A DNA stretch of 64,000 nucleotides. Source: Flexifilum sp963727545. GTDB taxonomy: Bacteria; Chloroflexota; Anaerolineae; Aggregatilineales; Phototrophicaceae. Shown here one piece after another: positions 34,570-43,231 of the stretch. The notes below the pieces were generated by a model. The model had not been told where the DNA came from. It searched no databases and saw only the letters and a program-made list of their open reading frames with translations. Both the position numbers and the translations under genes were made by a program. Positions within the stretch are counted from its first letter, which is position 1. Each line of letters starts with the position of its first letter. The DNA lies in the NCBI GenBank assembly GCA_963727545.1, contig CAVSGS010000018.1, positions 62,001-126,000 on the forward strand, given 5' to 3'.

Positions 34570-34598
34570 TGAAACCTGCCCCTACAACCTCGTCCGAT

Positions 34599-36083
34599 TT
34601 ACCCCGCCTTGATCGCTTTCCCCAGCGCGACCTTGCCCGTCTGCCCGTTGACCAGCGCCGGGCGGACGTCGCCGTCGCGCTCGAACAGCGTGATCACCCA
34701 GACCGGCAGCAGCAGCAAAGTAAAACTCATCTGCCGCACCATCGTGAACACGTTCACGTCCACCGACGAGCTTTCGCCGACTTTGTAGCGCGCCCGCATC
34801 TGATCGGTGGCGGCGCTCTGCGCCGAGAGCGCGGCAGCATCGAAGTCGATGTCGTAGAGCGCGGCGGGATAACGCGCCAGCAGCTTCGGCTCGTAGGCGA
34901 CGACGGCGCTGGTATCGAACGCGCCGATTTCCGCCGTCAGGTCGGGCGCGGGCGAAGTCACGGCGGGGATGTCGATGCCGATCAAGCCGTCGTTGTAGGT
35001 CTCGTGCCGATAGGGGTTGATCTGCTGCCGACTCTCGTAGAGCGACGACGTGCGCCGGTCGATGGTCGTCTTGGAGACCTCCACCAGTGCGTCGAACACC
35101 CAGTAAGGCAGATATACGCCCTCGACCGCTGCATTGACGACCCGGTTATCGTCGAACCACCCGGCGATCCGCTCGCCGATGCCCTTCAGCCGCTCGCGGA
35201 TGGCGGCTTTTGCTTCATCCTCACCGATCGTGAAGGGGACGAGTCCGTCCGGCTGCTCGATCGTGTTCAGCGCGTCCTGCTCGATCACCTGCTGCGATCC
35301 GCAGAACGGGCAGCGCGACGCCAGCCGCCGCGCCGGGATCGTCCGCTCCGCGCCGCATTGATTACAGTGGAGAATCCGCTTGCCGACGATCCACTTGACC
35401 GGCTGAATGCGCCGCTTGATCAGCGCCGCGCCGAGGATTTCCGCCCCCTCGCTGGCGTGCCGGTGCGGGTCGAGCGGTTCAGTGTGCCCGCAGAACTTGC
35501 AGACGACGCGCCCGTTGACCTCATCGATCGTCAGCGTGCCGCCGCAGACCGGGCAGAGCAGCGCGGTTGTCTGCGCCGCGACCGCTTGATCGATCCGGCG
35601 GATCTCCGGGCTGCGCCGGTTATCGCGGCTCAGTTCGGCTTCCTCCGGCGTGATCTCCTTGTTGAGCACCATCAACATACGTAAGGCGTCGAGGTTACCC
35701 GGATCGCGGGCGATGATCTCGCTAAGGTGGTCGCGCTTGACCGCCTCGTCATCGCTGAGCTTGGCGATCCATAAGTGCGCGTCGGCGAAATCGGGCTGCA
35801 AATCGAGCGCATCCTGAAAGGCGTCGAGCGCGGCGGCGGTGTCACCCTGCTGAAGTTCGGCTTGACCGTCTTCGAACAGCGAGCGCGCGCGGTAATCGAG
35901 CGCACCGCGATGGGTGATCGGCACGTCGTGCAGTTGCTTGGCAGCACGCGCCGCGCGGATGCGCTCGGCGGCTTCGTCGAGGGTTTCCGGGCGCTTGAAG
36001 CCGCAGTGGTCGCAGCGAAATGTACCCCGATCCGGGTTGAGGGTCAGCGGATGGTCGCATTTAGGGCAGAGAAATTCAGGCAT
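34599..36083 (-). CDS. Zinc-ribbon and TPR protein
   Basis: 494 residues. Three zinc ribbons: CPKCDHPLTLN-CDHCG at the N-terminus, CPVCGGTL-CKFCG at about 178-200, and CNQCGAE-CPFCGS at about 243-266. Between the first and second lies a TPR pair (GQAELQQGDTAAALDAFQDALDLQPDFADAHLWIAKL). The C-terminal half is conserved-looking (PYWVFDALVEVS) with one hydrophobic segment near the end (FTLLLLPVWVITLFERD). This architecture is seen in uncharacterised proteins related to zinc-ribbon primase-like helicase-associated proteins; function is unknown. GGGAG precedes the ATG. Confidence 0.75.
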   Translation of the reverse strand: MPEFLCPKCDHPLTLNPDRGTFRCDHCGFKRPETLDEAAERIRAARAAKQLHDVPITHRGALDYRARSLFEDGQAELQQGDTAAALDAFQDALDLQPDFADAHLWIAKLSDDEAVKRDHLSEIIARDPGNLDALRMLMVLNKEITPEEAELSRDNRRSPEIRRIDQAVAAQTTALLCPVCGGTLTIDEVNGRVVCKFCGHTEPLDPHRHASEGAEILGAALIKRRIQPVKWIVGKRILHCNQCGAERTIPARRLASRCPFCGSQQVIEQDALNTIEQPDGLVPFTIGEDEAKAAIRERLKGIGERIAGWFDDNRVVNAAVEGVYLPYWVFDALVEVSKTTIDRRTSSLYESRQQINPYRHETYNDGLIGIDIPAVTSPAPDLTAEIGAFDTSAVVAYEPKLLARYPAALYDIDFDAAALSAQSAATDQMRARYKVGESSSVDVNVFTMVRQMSFTLLLLPVWVITLFERDGDVRPALVNGQTGKVALGKAIKAG

Positions 36084-36173
36084 GGCGTGCTCCCGTGCTG
36101 GTGATGTCTATGTTCAGTATAGAGGATGCGCGGCGCGCGGACATGCCAAGAAATTGGGGGATAGCGTTCGACC

Positions 36174-36202
36174 CGTAGGGGCAGGTTTGAAACCTGCCCC
36201 TT
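36174..36202. repeat. Family B palindrome
   Basis: Core AGGTTTGAAACCT, as at 29417; the last arm is GCCCCTTC. Confidence 0.85.
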
Positions 36203-36351
36203 CAACGGATTTCGCTCTTTGCAACAGAGCAGAAAATCCGATCAGGTAGCGATTCGCGCGTCGATTTGGACACATCCCTCATAATTGACCTGCCGGTGCA
36301 CTGAAATACGGGTTTACAATACAGCGGATGTAAATAGGAGCGGCAGTAGCA

Positions 36352-37360
36352 ATGCGACGGTGGATCATTTTAGCGGCAAGCCTGATTGTCAGCGGGGTTT
36401 TTCTCTGGCTGGCGCTGCGCGGCGTCCCCTTCACCGATGTGATCGACGGCATCCGGCAGGCGAATCTGCTTTGGGTCGTCGTCAGCGTGCTCGGCGTGCT
36501 CGGCGCGCAGGGATCGCGGGCGATCCGCTGGCGCGGGCTGCTCGATAACCGCGTGCCGCTGCTGCAAGCGTTTCACATCCTCAACCTGACCATGCTGCTC
36601 AATCAACTGCCGCTGCGGGCGGGCGAAGTCGCGCGCAGCCTGCTGGCGACCCGCTCCGGCGTGCCGGTGGTCACGGCGGCGACCAGCATCGTCGTCGAGC
36701 GCTTGATCGACGTGGTGGTGGTGGTCGTGATGCTTGGCGGTCGCTTTGGCACGGCTGCCTTCGGCGCCGCCCGCAATGTCACAGGCGGCAACGCTGTTTG
36801 GCTTCGCGGCGGTGATCGCCTTCTTCGCGCTGATCGCCTTTGCGCGCTATCCGCAGGTCGCGCACCGCGTCCTTTCGTGGATCGAAGCGCACCTTCCGGC
36901 GATCAAACGGCTGAATCTCGTGCGACGCATCGACGAAGTGCTCGACGGCTTGCGCCCGCTGACGAATCCCGGCAAAGCGGCGCACGCGCTGTTCTGGACG
37001 ACGGCGGGCTGGTTCTTCTCGCTGGTCACGTTTTACGCACTGGAGCGCGCGCTCGGCATCACCGGCGTTGATCTGGTGATGGGCACGTTGATCGGCGTCT
37101 CGCTGGCGGCGTTCAGCATCGCTATTCCGGTCAGCGTCGCCGCGATTGGTCCCTTCGAGTACGCAGTGCTCATCGCGGGCGATGCCGTTGCGATGAGTCC
37201 GATCATGGCGACGACGCTCGGCTTCCTGTTTCACGGCTTGACCGTGCTCAGTTACGCCGTGATCGGCACGATTGGCTTGATCGCGCTCGGCATCTCATGG
37301 GGCGACGTGATGCAGCCGGTCGAAGGCGACGCACGATCACCGCGCCCGATTGAACCTTAA
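36352..37360 (+). CDS. Flippase-like membrane protein (LPG synthase TM domain/UPF0104), frameshifted
   Basis: About 336 residues, eight or so membrane helices. Family traits: SRAIRWRGLLDNRVPLLQAFHILNLTMLLNQLPLRAGEVARSLLATRSG, with the N-x-x-LPxRxGE motif, then VVERLIDVVVVVVML. The frame breaks at about 36734; removing one T in GCTTGG gives ML-AVALARLPSAPP, then the second half with GTLIGVSLAAFSIAIPVSVAAIGPFEYAV (the PxxxxGxGxxE-like late motif). Related proteins move or use lipid-linked substrates. The upstream 36084-36351 has only one B repeat. Confidence 0.83.
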
Positions 37361-37392
37361 TTCCCTAAATTCTCTCTGCAAAGGATAATTGG

Positions 37393-38163
37393 ATGCCCTT
37401 CATCGACCTCTCTACCGGCGCGCGCTTCCACTACGAGGACAATGGCAGCGGTACGCCGCTGATCGCCCTGCACGGGCGTTTCGGCACCGCGCGCACCAAT
37501 CTCGGCAACGTGATCGACTGGCTGAGCAAATCGTATCGCGTGTTGGGTCCCTCGCTGCGCGGTTACGGCGAATCGACGCCCAAGCCGCGCGATTACCCGC
37601 TCGACTTCTACCGCCGCGACGCCCGCGACGTGATCGCCTTCATGGATGCGTTGGGGATCGAACAGGCGCACCTGCTCGGCTTCTCCGACGGCGGCGAGAC
37701 GGCGCTCTGCGCCGCCGGGTTAGCGCCGGATCGCTTTAAGTCGGTGGCGGTGTGGGGCGCGGTCGGCTACTTCGGTCCCGCGATTCGCCCGATCGTGCAG
37801 GCGAATTACCCGGCGACGTGGATGAAAGCGGAGACCAAGCGGCTGCACGGCATCACCGATCCCGACCCGATCGTGCTCCAGTGGGTGCAGGCGCTCAAGC
37901 ACATGATCGACAGCGGCGGCGACGTCAGCATCAGCCTTGCGCCGGGGATGACCATGCCGGTGCTGTTGATGCTCGGCGATCAAGATCGGCTCAACCCGGA
38001 GGAATTCGGGCAAAACTTCGTCGATCAAACGCCGAACGGCAAATTGATCATGTTCCAGACCGGGCACAGCATCCACGACGAGGATTGGGCGGGCTTCCAG
38101 CGCGTCGTCGGCGACTTCTTGCAAGCGAGCGGAACAATAACGAACCCAACGAATATGCGGTAG
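37393..38163 (+). CDS. Alpha/beta hydrolase
   Basis: 256 residues with an intact catalytic triad: nucleophile Ser in HLLGFSDGGETAL, acid Asp in LMLGDQDRLNPEE, and His in MFQTGHSIHDEDW. The oxyanion segment is PLIALHGRFGTA. It resembles the 3-oxoadipate lactonase/esterase group; the substrate is unknown. AAAGGA precedes the ATG. The last codons (PTNMR) and the stop run into a family B repeat, so the natural C-terminus may have been altered by it. Unlike the homologue at 32993 it is expected to be active. Confidence 0.88.
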   Translation: MPFIDLSTGARFHYEDNGSGTPLIALHGRFGTARTNLGNVIDWLSKSYRVLGPSLRGYGESTPKPRDYPLDFYRRDARDVIAFMDALGIEQAHLLGFSDGGETALCAAGLAPDRFKSVAVWGAVGYFGPAIRPIVQANYPATWMKAETKRLHGITDPDPIVLQWVQALKHMIDSGGDVSISLAPGMTMPVLLMLGDQDRLNPEEFGQNFVDQTPNGKLIMFQTGHSIHDEDWAGFQRVVGDFLQASGTITNPTNMR

Positions 38164-38184
38164 GGGCACGGCGCGCCGTGCCCC
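38160..38184. repeat. Family B palindrome at the end of the hydrolase gene
   Basis: GTAGGGGC with the core ACGGCGCGCCGT; its first bases supply the TAG stop of the hydrolase gene. Confidence 0.85.
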
Positions 38185-38250
38185 GATTTACCCAATATCC
38201 TCTGTTTTGCCGTACAATAAGATCGATCGAAAACTGGATCGGGGATCGTC

Positions 38251-38808
38251 ATGGCTGTAAGCGAGCGAATCTACACCGCTGCGGAATTCTGGGAGATCAC
38301 CCAACAACCGGAAAACCAACAACGCCGCCTTGAACTCGACGAGGGAGTAATCGTTGACATGGGGTCATCTAGCCAAGAAAACACGGTGATCGCCGGACGC
38401 GTAATCTACTTCCTGAATGCCCACGTCATCCCGAACGACCTCGGCTACGTCACTGCCCCGGATGGGGGCTTTCGGCTCGCGCTCAATACCGTGCGCCAAC
38501 CCGATGCCGCTTTCATCGCCAAAACCCGGCAGGCTACCTTATCTGGTGGTCAATTTCCTGTTGCGCCCGATCTCGCGGTCGAAGTCGTTTCACCCCATGA
38601 GGATCCGCTCAAGAAAGTCAATGAATACATCAATGCGGGTGTTCGGCTGGTCTGGGTGATTTATCCGACCGATCGCACCGTGTATGCGTTTCGCCCACCG
38701 GAAAGCGGTGAACTTCGAGCGCGGATTCTGCGCGATGGTGACGTGCTCGACGGTGCCGACGTCTTACCCGGCTTTCGCCTCCCAGTTAGCGATATTTTCC
38801 CCGCGTAA
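38251..38808 (+). CDS. Uma2-family (DUF820) endonuclease-like protein
   Basis: 185 residues. The nuclease fold is recognised by VRQPDAAFIAK (PD motif), PDLAVEVVSPHEDPLKKVNEYINAGVRLVWVIYPTDRTVYAF and the N-terminal TAAEFWEITQQPENQQRRLELDEG. In the family the acidic residues (PD, then E in VEVVSP and K in LKKV) form a PD-(D/E)XK-like site. Uma2 proteins are multiplied in cyanobacteria and Chloroflexota, with no settled role. GGGGATCGTC precedes the ATG. Confidence 0.9.
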   Translation: MAVSERIYTAAEFWEITQQPENQQRRLELDEGVIVDMGSSSQENTVIAGRVIYFLNAHVIPNDLGYVTAPDGGFRLALNTVRQPDAAFIAKTRQATLSGGQFPVAPDLAVEVVSPHEDPLKKVNEYINAGVRLVWVIYPTDRTVYAFRPPESGELRARILRDGDVLDGADVLPGFRLPVSDIFPA

Positions 38809-38813
38809 ATCAC

Positions 38814-39092
38814 TTACTCCTCCGGCGCGATCTCGTCACGGATCAGTTCCGCCAGCTTCGCCGCGTCTAGCTGGTTGTAAACCTTGCCCTCCGGGTAGAT
38901 CACGAGGTTCGGTCCCGCGCCACACATATTCAGGCAGCGCGCCGTCTCCAGCTTGAAACGCGGATCGCCGCGGACGACCGGCTGAAGCTGTCGATAGAGC
39001 TTGTCCGCCCGCCGCCCCATGTTGCAGAATTCACCCATGCACAGGACGATCCGCTGGCGGCGTGGCGGGCGATCCGCTTGGTCCTCAATCAT
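38814..39092 (-). CDS. (2Fe-2S) thioredoxin-like ferredoxin
   Basis: 92 residues. RIVLCMGEFCNMGRRADKLY and ETARCLNMCGAGPNLVIYPEGKVYNQL give the four Cys of a thioredoxin-like [2Fe-2S] ferredoxin, as in the NuoE C-domain (C-x4-C ... C-x3-C). It likely carries electrons; partner unknown. The start is ATG of MIEDQAD with AGGGAA eight bases upstream; an in-frame GTG 18 bases earlier has no site. It is transcribed divergently from the MFS gene with an inverted repeat between them. Confidence 0.9.
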   Translation of the reverse strand: MIEDQADRPPRRQRIVLCMGEFCNMGRRADKLYRQLQPVVRGDPRFKLETARCLNMCGAGPNLVIYPEGKVYNQLDAAKLAELIRDEIAPEE

Positions 39093-39129
39093 GAACGAAT
39101 TCCCTGTCACTTAGAACAAAATCGGGTGG

Positions 39130-39153
39130 CTCTACGTACTAAGAAACGTAGAG
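39130..39153. promoter_or_regulatory. Inverted repeat between ferredoxin and MFS genes
   Basis: Perfect eight-base arms CTCTACGT (39130-39137) and ACGTAGAG (39146-39153) with an eight-base spacer, just upstream of the ribosome site GAGGGG of the MFS gene. It may be an operator for the divergent pair or an RNA hairpin. Confidence 0.5.
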
Positions 39154-39167
39154 TGAGGGGATAACTC

Positions 39168-40523
39168 ATGGCGAATAAGCGACGCAACCTGCGCACCTTC
39201 TATACCCTGATTATAACCCAGACTTTTTCGCTGATCGGCAGCCGCATGACCTCGTTCGCCTTGGGCATTTACGTCTTCAACGAGACCGGCGCGGTCACGC
39301 CGCTGGCGCTGGTGGCGCTGTTCAGCTTCTTGCCGCAGGTGGTCGTCGGCGGATTCGCCGGGGCACTCGCCGACCGTTGGGATCGGCGCTACGTGATGAT
39401 GCTCTCCGATGCGGGGCAAGCCATCGGGACGATCATCCTGCTGGTCACCTTTTTGACCGGGACGTTTCAGGTCTGGATGCTCTACCTCGTTACGCTGATT
39501 CAGGCGATCTTTGGCGTCTTTCAATCCCCGGCTTTCACCGCCTCCGTGACCATGCTGATCCCCGATGACCAGCGTGACCGCGCCAACGCCATCCAGCAGT
39601 TGACCAGTCCGACGGCGGGCGTCGTCGCGCCGATCTTCGCGGGCGTGCTCTATGCCGCCGTCGGCTTGATCGGCGTGATCGGCATCGACCTGTTCACCTT
39701 CGCCGTCGCCGTGATCGTCGTCCTGCTGATCCACATCCCGCGCCCGACTCAGACCGACGAGGGGCGGGCATTGCAGGGATCGATGTTATCCGAGGCATTC
39801 GGCGGGCTGCGTTTTCTGTGGAAATGGCGCAGCCTCTTCTGGCTGACCATTCAGCTTTCACTGGTGAACTTCCTGTTCGCGGGCGCGGGTGTCTTGTTCA
39901 CCCCTTACCTGCTGGCGCGCACCGGCAGCGAAGCGGCTTACGGCACGCTGATGGGCATATCCAGCTTCGGCGCGATTGCCGGTGGCGTCATCATCGGCAT
40001 CTGGGGCGGCACCAAACCGCGCATCCACACCATCATGCCCGGGATTATCATCAGCGCCTTCTTTCTCGCGCTGGTCGGCGTCAGCCAAACGGCGATCTTG
40101 CTCGGCGTCACCCTGTTCCTGATGGAATTACCCGCGCCCATGATCAACGCGATAGCGATGTCGCTGCTGCAAGCGAAAGTCGCGCCGGACATTCAGGGGC
40201 GCGTCTTCGCCGCCTTAGTGCAAATGGCGACCTTATTGATCCCGGTGGCATATCTGGTCGTCGGTCCACTGGCGGACACCGTCTTCGAGCCTGCCGTCGG
40301 TAAACCGGGCTGGGAACACGTCGCGCCGTTGGTCGGCAGCACCACCGGATCAGGCATGGGCTTGATGATGGTGATCGCCGGTGGCGCGCTGATGATCACG
40401 ACGCTGATCGTCTACGCCATCCCGCGCATCCGCCACATGGAAGCCGAACTGCCGGATTACGTCGCCCAAGCGGTCGAGGACGACCCGGCGGTCGTCATGG
40501 CAGCGGCTCCGTCGATGGACTAA
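39168..40523 (+). CDS. MFS transporter (DHA3-type exporter)
   Basis: 451 residues, twelve membrane segments. The N-terminal FYTLIITQTFSLIGSRMTSFALGIYVFNETG, FAGALADRWDRRYVMMLSDAG (loop 2-3 motif A, DRxDRR) and AFTASVTMLIPDDQRDRANA match the DHA3/enterobactin-exporter (EntS) and macrolide-efflux type. Substrate unknown. GAGGGGATAACTC precedes the ATG. The C-terminus is acidic. Family A repeats follow the stop. Confidence 0.9.
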   Translation: MANKRRNLRTFYTLIITQTFSLIGSRMTSFALGIYVFNETGAVTPLALVALFSFLPQVVVGGFAGALADRWDRRYVMMLSDAGQAIGTIILLVTFLTGTFQVWMLYLVTLIQAIFGVFQSPAFTASVTMLIPDDQRDRANAIQQLTSPTAGVVAPIFAGVLYAAVGLIGVIGIDLFTFAVAVIVVLLIHIPRPTQTDEGRALQGSMLSEAFGGLRFLWKWRSLFWLTIQLSLVNFLFAGAGVLFTPYLLARTGSEAAYGTLMGISSFGAIAGGVIIGIWGGTKPRIHTIMPGIIISAFFLALVGVSQTAILLGVTLFLMELPAPMINAIAMSLLQAKVAPDIQGRVFAALVQMATLLIPVAYLVVGPLADTVFEPAVGKPGWEHVAPLVGSTTGSGMGLMMVIAGGALMITTLIVYAIPRIRHMEAELPDYVAQAVEDDPAVVMAAAPSMD

Positions 40524-40528
40524 ATCAA

Positions 40529-40636
40529 CCTCACCCCCTGCCCCCTCTCCACTGCGTAGCGAGGGGGTAAAAAAGTCCTATAGAGGTCTTTAAAGTCCCC
40601 TCTCCATATAATGGAGAGGGGATATAGGGGTGAGGT
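40529..40636. repeat. Tandem pair of family A hairpins
   Basis: First copy with stem CCCCCTCTCC (disturbed centre), second with CCCCTCTCC-ATATAAT-GGAGAGGGG, flanked outward by CCTCACCCC and GGGGTGAGG, which are themselves complementary. Confidence 0.8.
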
Positions 40637-40642
40637 TGATTT

Positions 40643-41641
40643 CTACAGATCGCGCCAATCCGGGGGGCGATTGGTCAGCCGCCACCACCAGCCGACCGGA
40701 TAGCCGATCATCTTGGCGAGGTCGCCGACGGCGCGGATCACGCGGGACTAAGCGCGATGGCGTAGAGGTTGCTCATCAGCGTGACGCGGACCGTCTGCGC
40801 CCGCGCCGCTTCGTCGAGCACGACGTTCAGGCGGCGATAAGGCTGGCGCAGATAGACCGCCGCGCCGGGGATCGCCAGCAGCCACAGCAGCTTATGCACC
40901 CGCCCGCCGAGCAGCAGAATCAGCGGCAGCGCGATCAGGTAGGTGGCATAGCGGATGGCGTGACGCTTGCGCCACAGGTCGGCTTTGCCGTCGCCGCGCG
41001 CGTACAGGTAATACTGCCGGTAGAACGCCCGCAGCGATTGGCGCGGGCGAAAGTAGACCAGCGCGCCCGCCTGAAAGGTCGTCGGTGCCGAGATTTCGCG
41101 CAGCCGCAGGTCGAAGACCAGATCCTCGCAGTAATCGAGCCATTCGGGATACCCACCCGCCGCGATCCACGCGACCTTGCGAAAAGCGACGCTGCGACTG
41201 CTCGGCAGAAACGTCTGCGGATCGATCTCGTCCGCCAGCGGCAGCGTCGTCGCGCCGAGCGCCGCCTCGAAAACGCTGTGCGGATCAGCGTGGAAGAATC
41301 CGCCGACGACTTCCAGCACCGGGTCGTCGATCAGCGGTTGGGTCAGCCGTTCGAGCCAATTCTCGCGCCAGCGTGACCCCCGCATCGGTCACGACGATGA
41401 TCTCACCCGCCGCCGCCGCGATCGCCCGGTTGCGTCCGGCGCTGATGTTTGCCCCCGGCTCGACCAACACTTGCAGCGGCAGCCGACCCTCATACTCGCG
41501 CAGCACGGCGACCGTTTGATCGCGGCTGCCGCCGTCGGCGATGATCACTTCGTCCGGCTGACAGGTCTGCGCGCAGAGCGAGTCCAGCAGGCGGCGGATG
41601 TGCTCGCCCTCGTTCAAAACAGTAGAAATAACGGTGATCAA
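40643..41641 (-). CDS. Family 2 glycosyltransferase, frameshifted twice
   Basis: About 330 residues after repair. The GT-A N-terminus: ITVISTVLNEGEHIRRLLDSLCAQTCQPDEVIIADGGSRDQT, then GRNRAIAAAAGEIIVVTDAG (the DxD-type Asp). One extra base near 41360 (GAATTGG) shifts to WLERLTQPLIDDPVLEVVGGFF, CEDLVFDLRLREI (the ED motif) and a membrane-associated C-terminus. A missing G near 40741 is needed to read VIRAVGDLAKMIGYPVGWWW and end at 40643. The start is uncertain: a TTG at 41641 gives the family N-terminus. Confidence 0.85.
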
Positions 41642-41686
41642 ATTGGCAGTGTCCAGATTATCCGTAGGTAACAGTAGATGTTGTCC

Positions 41687-41714
41687 GTAGGGGCGCACGG
41701 CGGTGCGCCCCTAC
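41687..41714. repeat. Family B palindrome
   Basis: Arms GTAGGGGC/GCCCCTAC around GCACGGCGGTGC. Confidence 0.9.
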
Positions 41715-41727
41715 AGGTTAGATCGAA

Positions 41728-42702
41728 TTAGCGCCGTTGTTCTTCGAGGCGGTCGTTGGCGGGCGGCGGCTCGTAAGAGAGCGCCGAGATTTCGTCACGC
41801 CACGCCGGAGTCATATCGACGTCCAGCGCCTTGAGCGAGTCCTCAAACTGAGCGACGTTACGCGCGCCGACGATCGCCGCCGTGACCGCCGGGTGCGACG
41901 CCGCCCACGCCACCGCCAGTGTCGCCGGGGCATAGCCTTTACTCTTGGCGTAGTCGGCGAAATTGGTGGCGATCTCGTGATAGAGGTCCTCGCCATAGCG
42001 CGCCGCGTACATCTGGTTGGTCGTCAGCCGCCCTTGATCCGGCGCTTGCCCGCCCGCGTACTTGCCAGTCAGCAAGCCGCCGCCGAGCGGACTGTAGACG
42101 ATCACGCCGATTTGCTCGGCGGCTGCCAGCGGCAGAATCTCGACTTCCGCCTGCCGCTTGACCAGATTGTACATCGGCTGCAAGCACTCGATCCGCGCCT
42201 TGTGCTCGTAAGTGCTGATGCCGAGCGCCTTGGCGATCTGCCACGCCGACCAATTGCTGACCGCCGGGTAGAGGATTTTGCCCTGCTTGACCAGATCGTC
42301 GAGCGCGCCCAGCGTCTCGTCGATCGGCGTATCGGGGTCGAAGCGGTGGATGAAATAGACGTCGATCCGGTCGGTATTGAGCCGTTTCAGGCTGGTCTCG
42401 ACCTGCATCATCAGGTGACGGCGCGATGCGCCCTTGCGGTTGGTGTCCTCGCCGACCGGAAAACCCGCCTTGGTCGTGATCACGAGGTCGTCGCGCTGTC
42501 CCTTGATCAACTTGCCGAGGATGGTCTCGGATCGACCACCGGCGTAGCCGTTGGCGCAGTCGAAGAAGTTGATGCCGACTTCGCGACAGCGGTTGAACAT
42601 GTTGGCGGATTCGTCCTCGTCGGCGATGTCGCCGAACGACATCGTGCCGAAGCACAACGGCGAGACGCGGACGCCGGTGCGTCCTAAAACGCGGTAGTCC
42701 AT
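41728..42702 (-). CDS. Aldo/keto reductase
   Basis: 324 residues, NADPH-dependent (beta/alpha)8 reductase. Catalytic residues: Asp and Tyr in NFFDCANGYAGGRSE, Lys in VITTKAG, His in VYFIHRFDPDT. Cofactor segments: VIVYSPLGGGLLTGKY and AIVGARNVAQFEDSLKALD. It resembles the YajO/voltage-channel-beta-like group. Substrate unknown. GGGAGC precedes the ATG. Confidence 0.93.
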   Translation of the reverse strand: MDYRVLGRTGVRVSPLCFGTMSFGDIADEDESANMFNRCREVGINFFDCANGYAGGRSETILGKLIKGQRDDLVITTKAGFPVGEDTNRKGASRRHLMMQVETSLKRLNTDRIDVYFIHRFDPDTPIDETLGALDDLVKQGKILYPAVSNWSAWQIAKALGISTYEHKARIECLQPMYNLVKRQAEVEILPLAAAEQIGVIVYSPLGGGLLTGKYAGGQAPDQGRLTTNQMYAARYGEDLYHEIATNFADYAKSKGYAPATLAVAWAASHPAVTAAIVGARNVAQFEDSLKALDVDMTPAWRDEISALSYEPPPANDRLEEQRR

Positions 42703-42762
42703 TTGAATTGCTCCCTAAGTGGAATATGCGAGATCCGGCAATTGAGCCTCGTGGATGGCTTG

Positions 42763-42790
42763 GTAGGGGCGTTATATATAACGCCCCTAC
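42763..42790. repeat. Family B palindrome
   Basis: Same sequence as the copy at 15383 (core GTTATATATAAC). Confidence 0.9.
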
Positions 42791-42836
42791 GGACGAATCT
42801 CACATACAGCCGTCAAAATTACATACTTTTGGTGAA

Positions 42837-43217
42837 CTACTTGTCCGCTGGCTTCTTCATGTACCAGTCGCAGAACTCGGTGCATTCGCCCTGATCGTTG
42901 AAGCGCAGCCGGAAAATGTTGTCCCACTCCGCTTGAAACGTGCCGTCGTCCTCGAAATAGCGGCTGAACCCGTTGGCGATCACGGTCGATCCATCGACGG
43001 CGATCGGCTCGTAGTGCGCCTCCCACGTATTCGGCGCGTCTTGGTTGTCCAGCCACGACTTGACCACCGCCTCGCGCCCGATCAGCGGATCAGCATATGG
43101 GGTGTAATAGTAGCGCACGTCGGCGGCGAACAAAGCGCCAATCGCATTGGGATCATAGGACTTCCACGCCGCGACGTAGCGATCCAGCCACTCAGCGGCA
43201 GATTTGCGGTCGATCAT
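42837..43217 (-). CDS. SnoaL/NTF2-like protein
   Basis: 126 residues with the cone-like NTF2 fold: AAEWLDRYVAAWKSYDPNAIGALFAADVRYYYTPYADPLIGREAVVKSWL, then STVIANGFSRYFEDDGTFQAEWDNIFRLRFNDQGECTEFCDWYMKKP. Such proteins bind or turn over small ligands; no catalytic residue can be named. AGGAGAGG is nine bases before the ATG. It lies 14 bases after the M23 peptidase gene on the same strand. Confidence 0.87.
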   Translation of the reverse strand: MIDRKSAAEWLDRYVAAWKSYDPNAIGALFAADVRYYYTPYADPLIGREAVVKSWLDNQDAPNTWEAHYEPIAVDGSTVIANGFSRYFEDDGTFQAEWDNIFRLRFNDQGECTEFCDWYMKKPADK

Positions 43218-43231
43218 GTCGGTTGCCTCTC

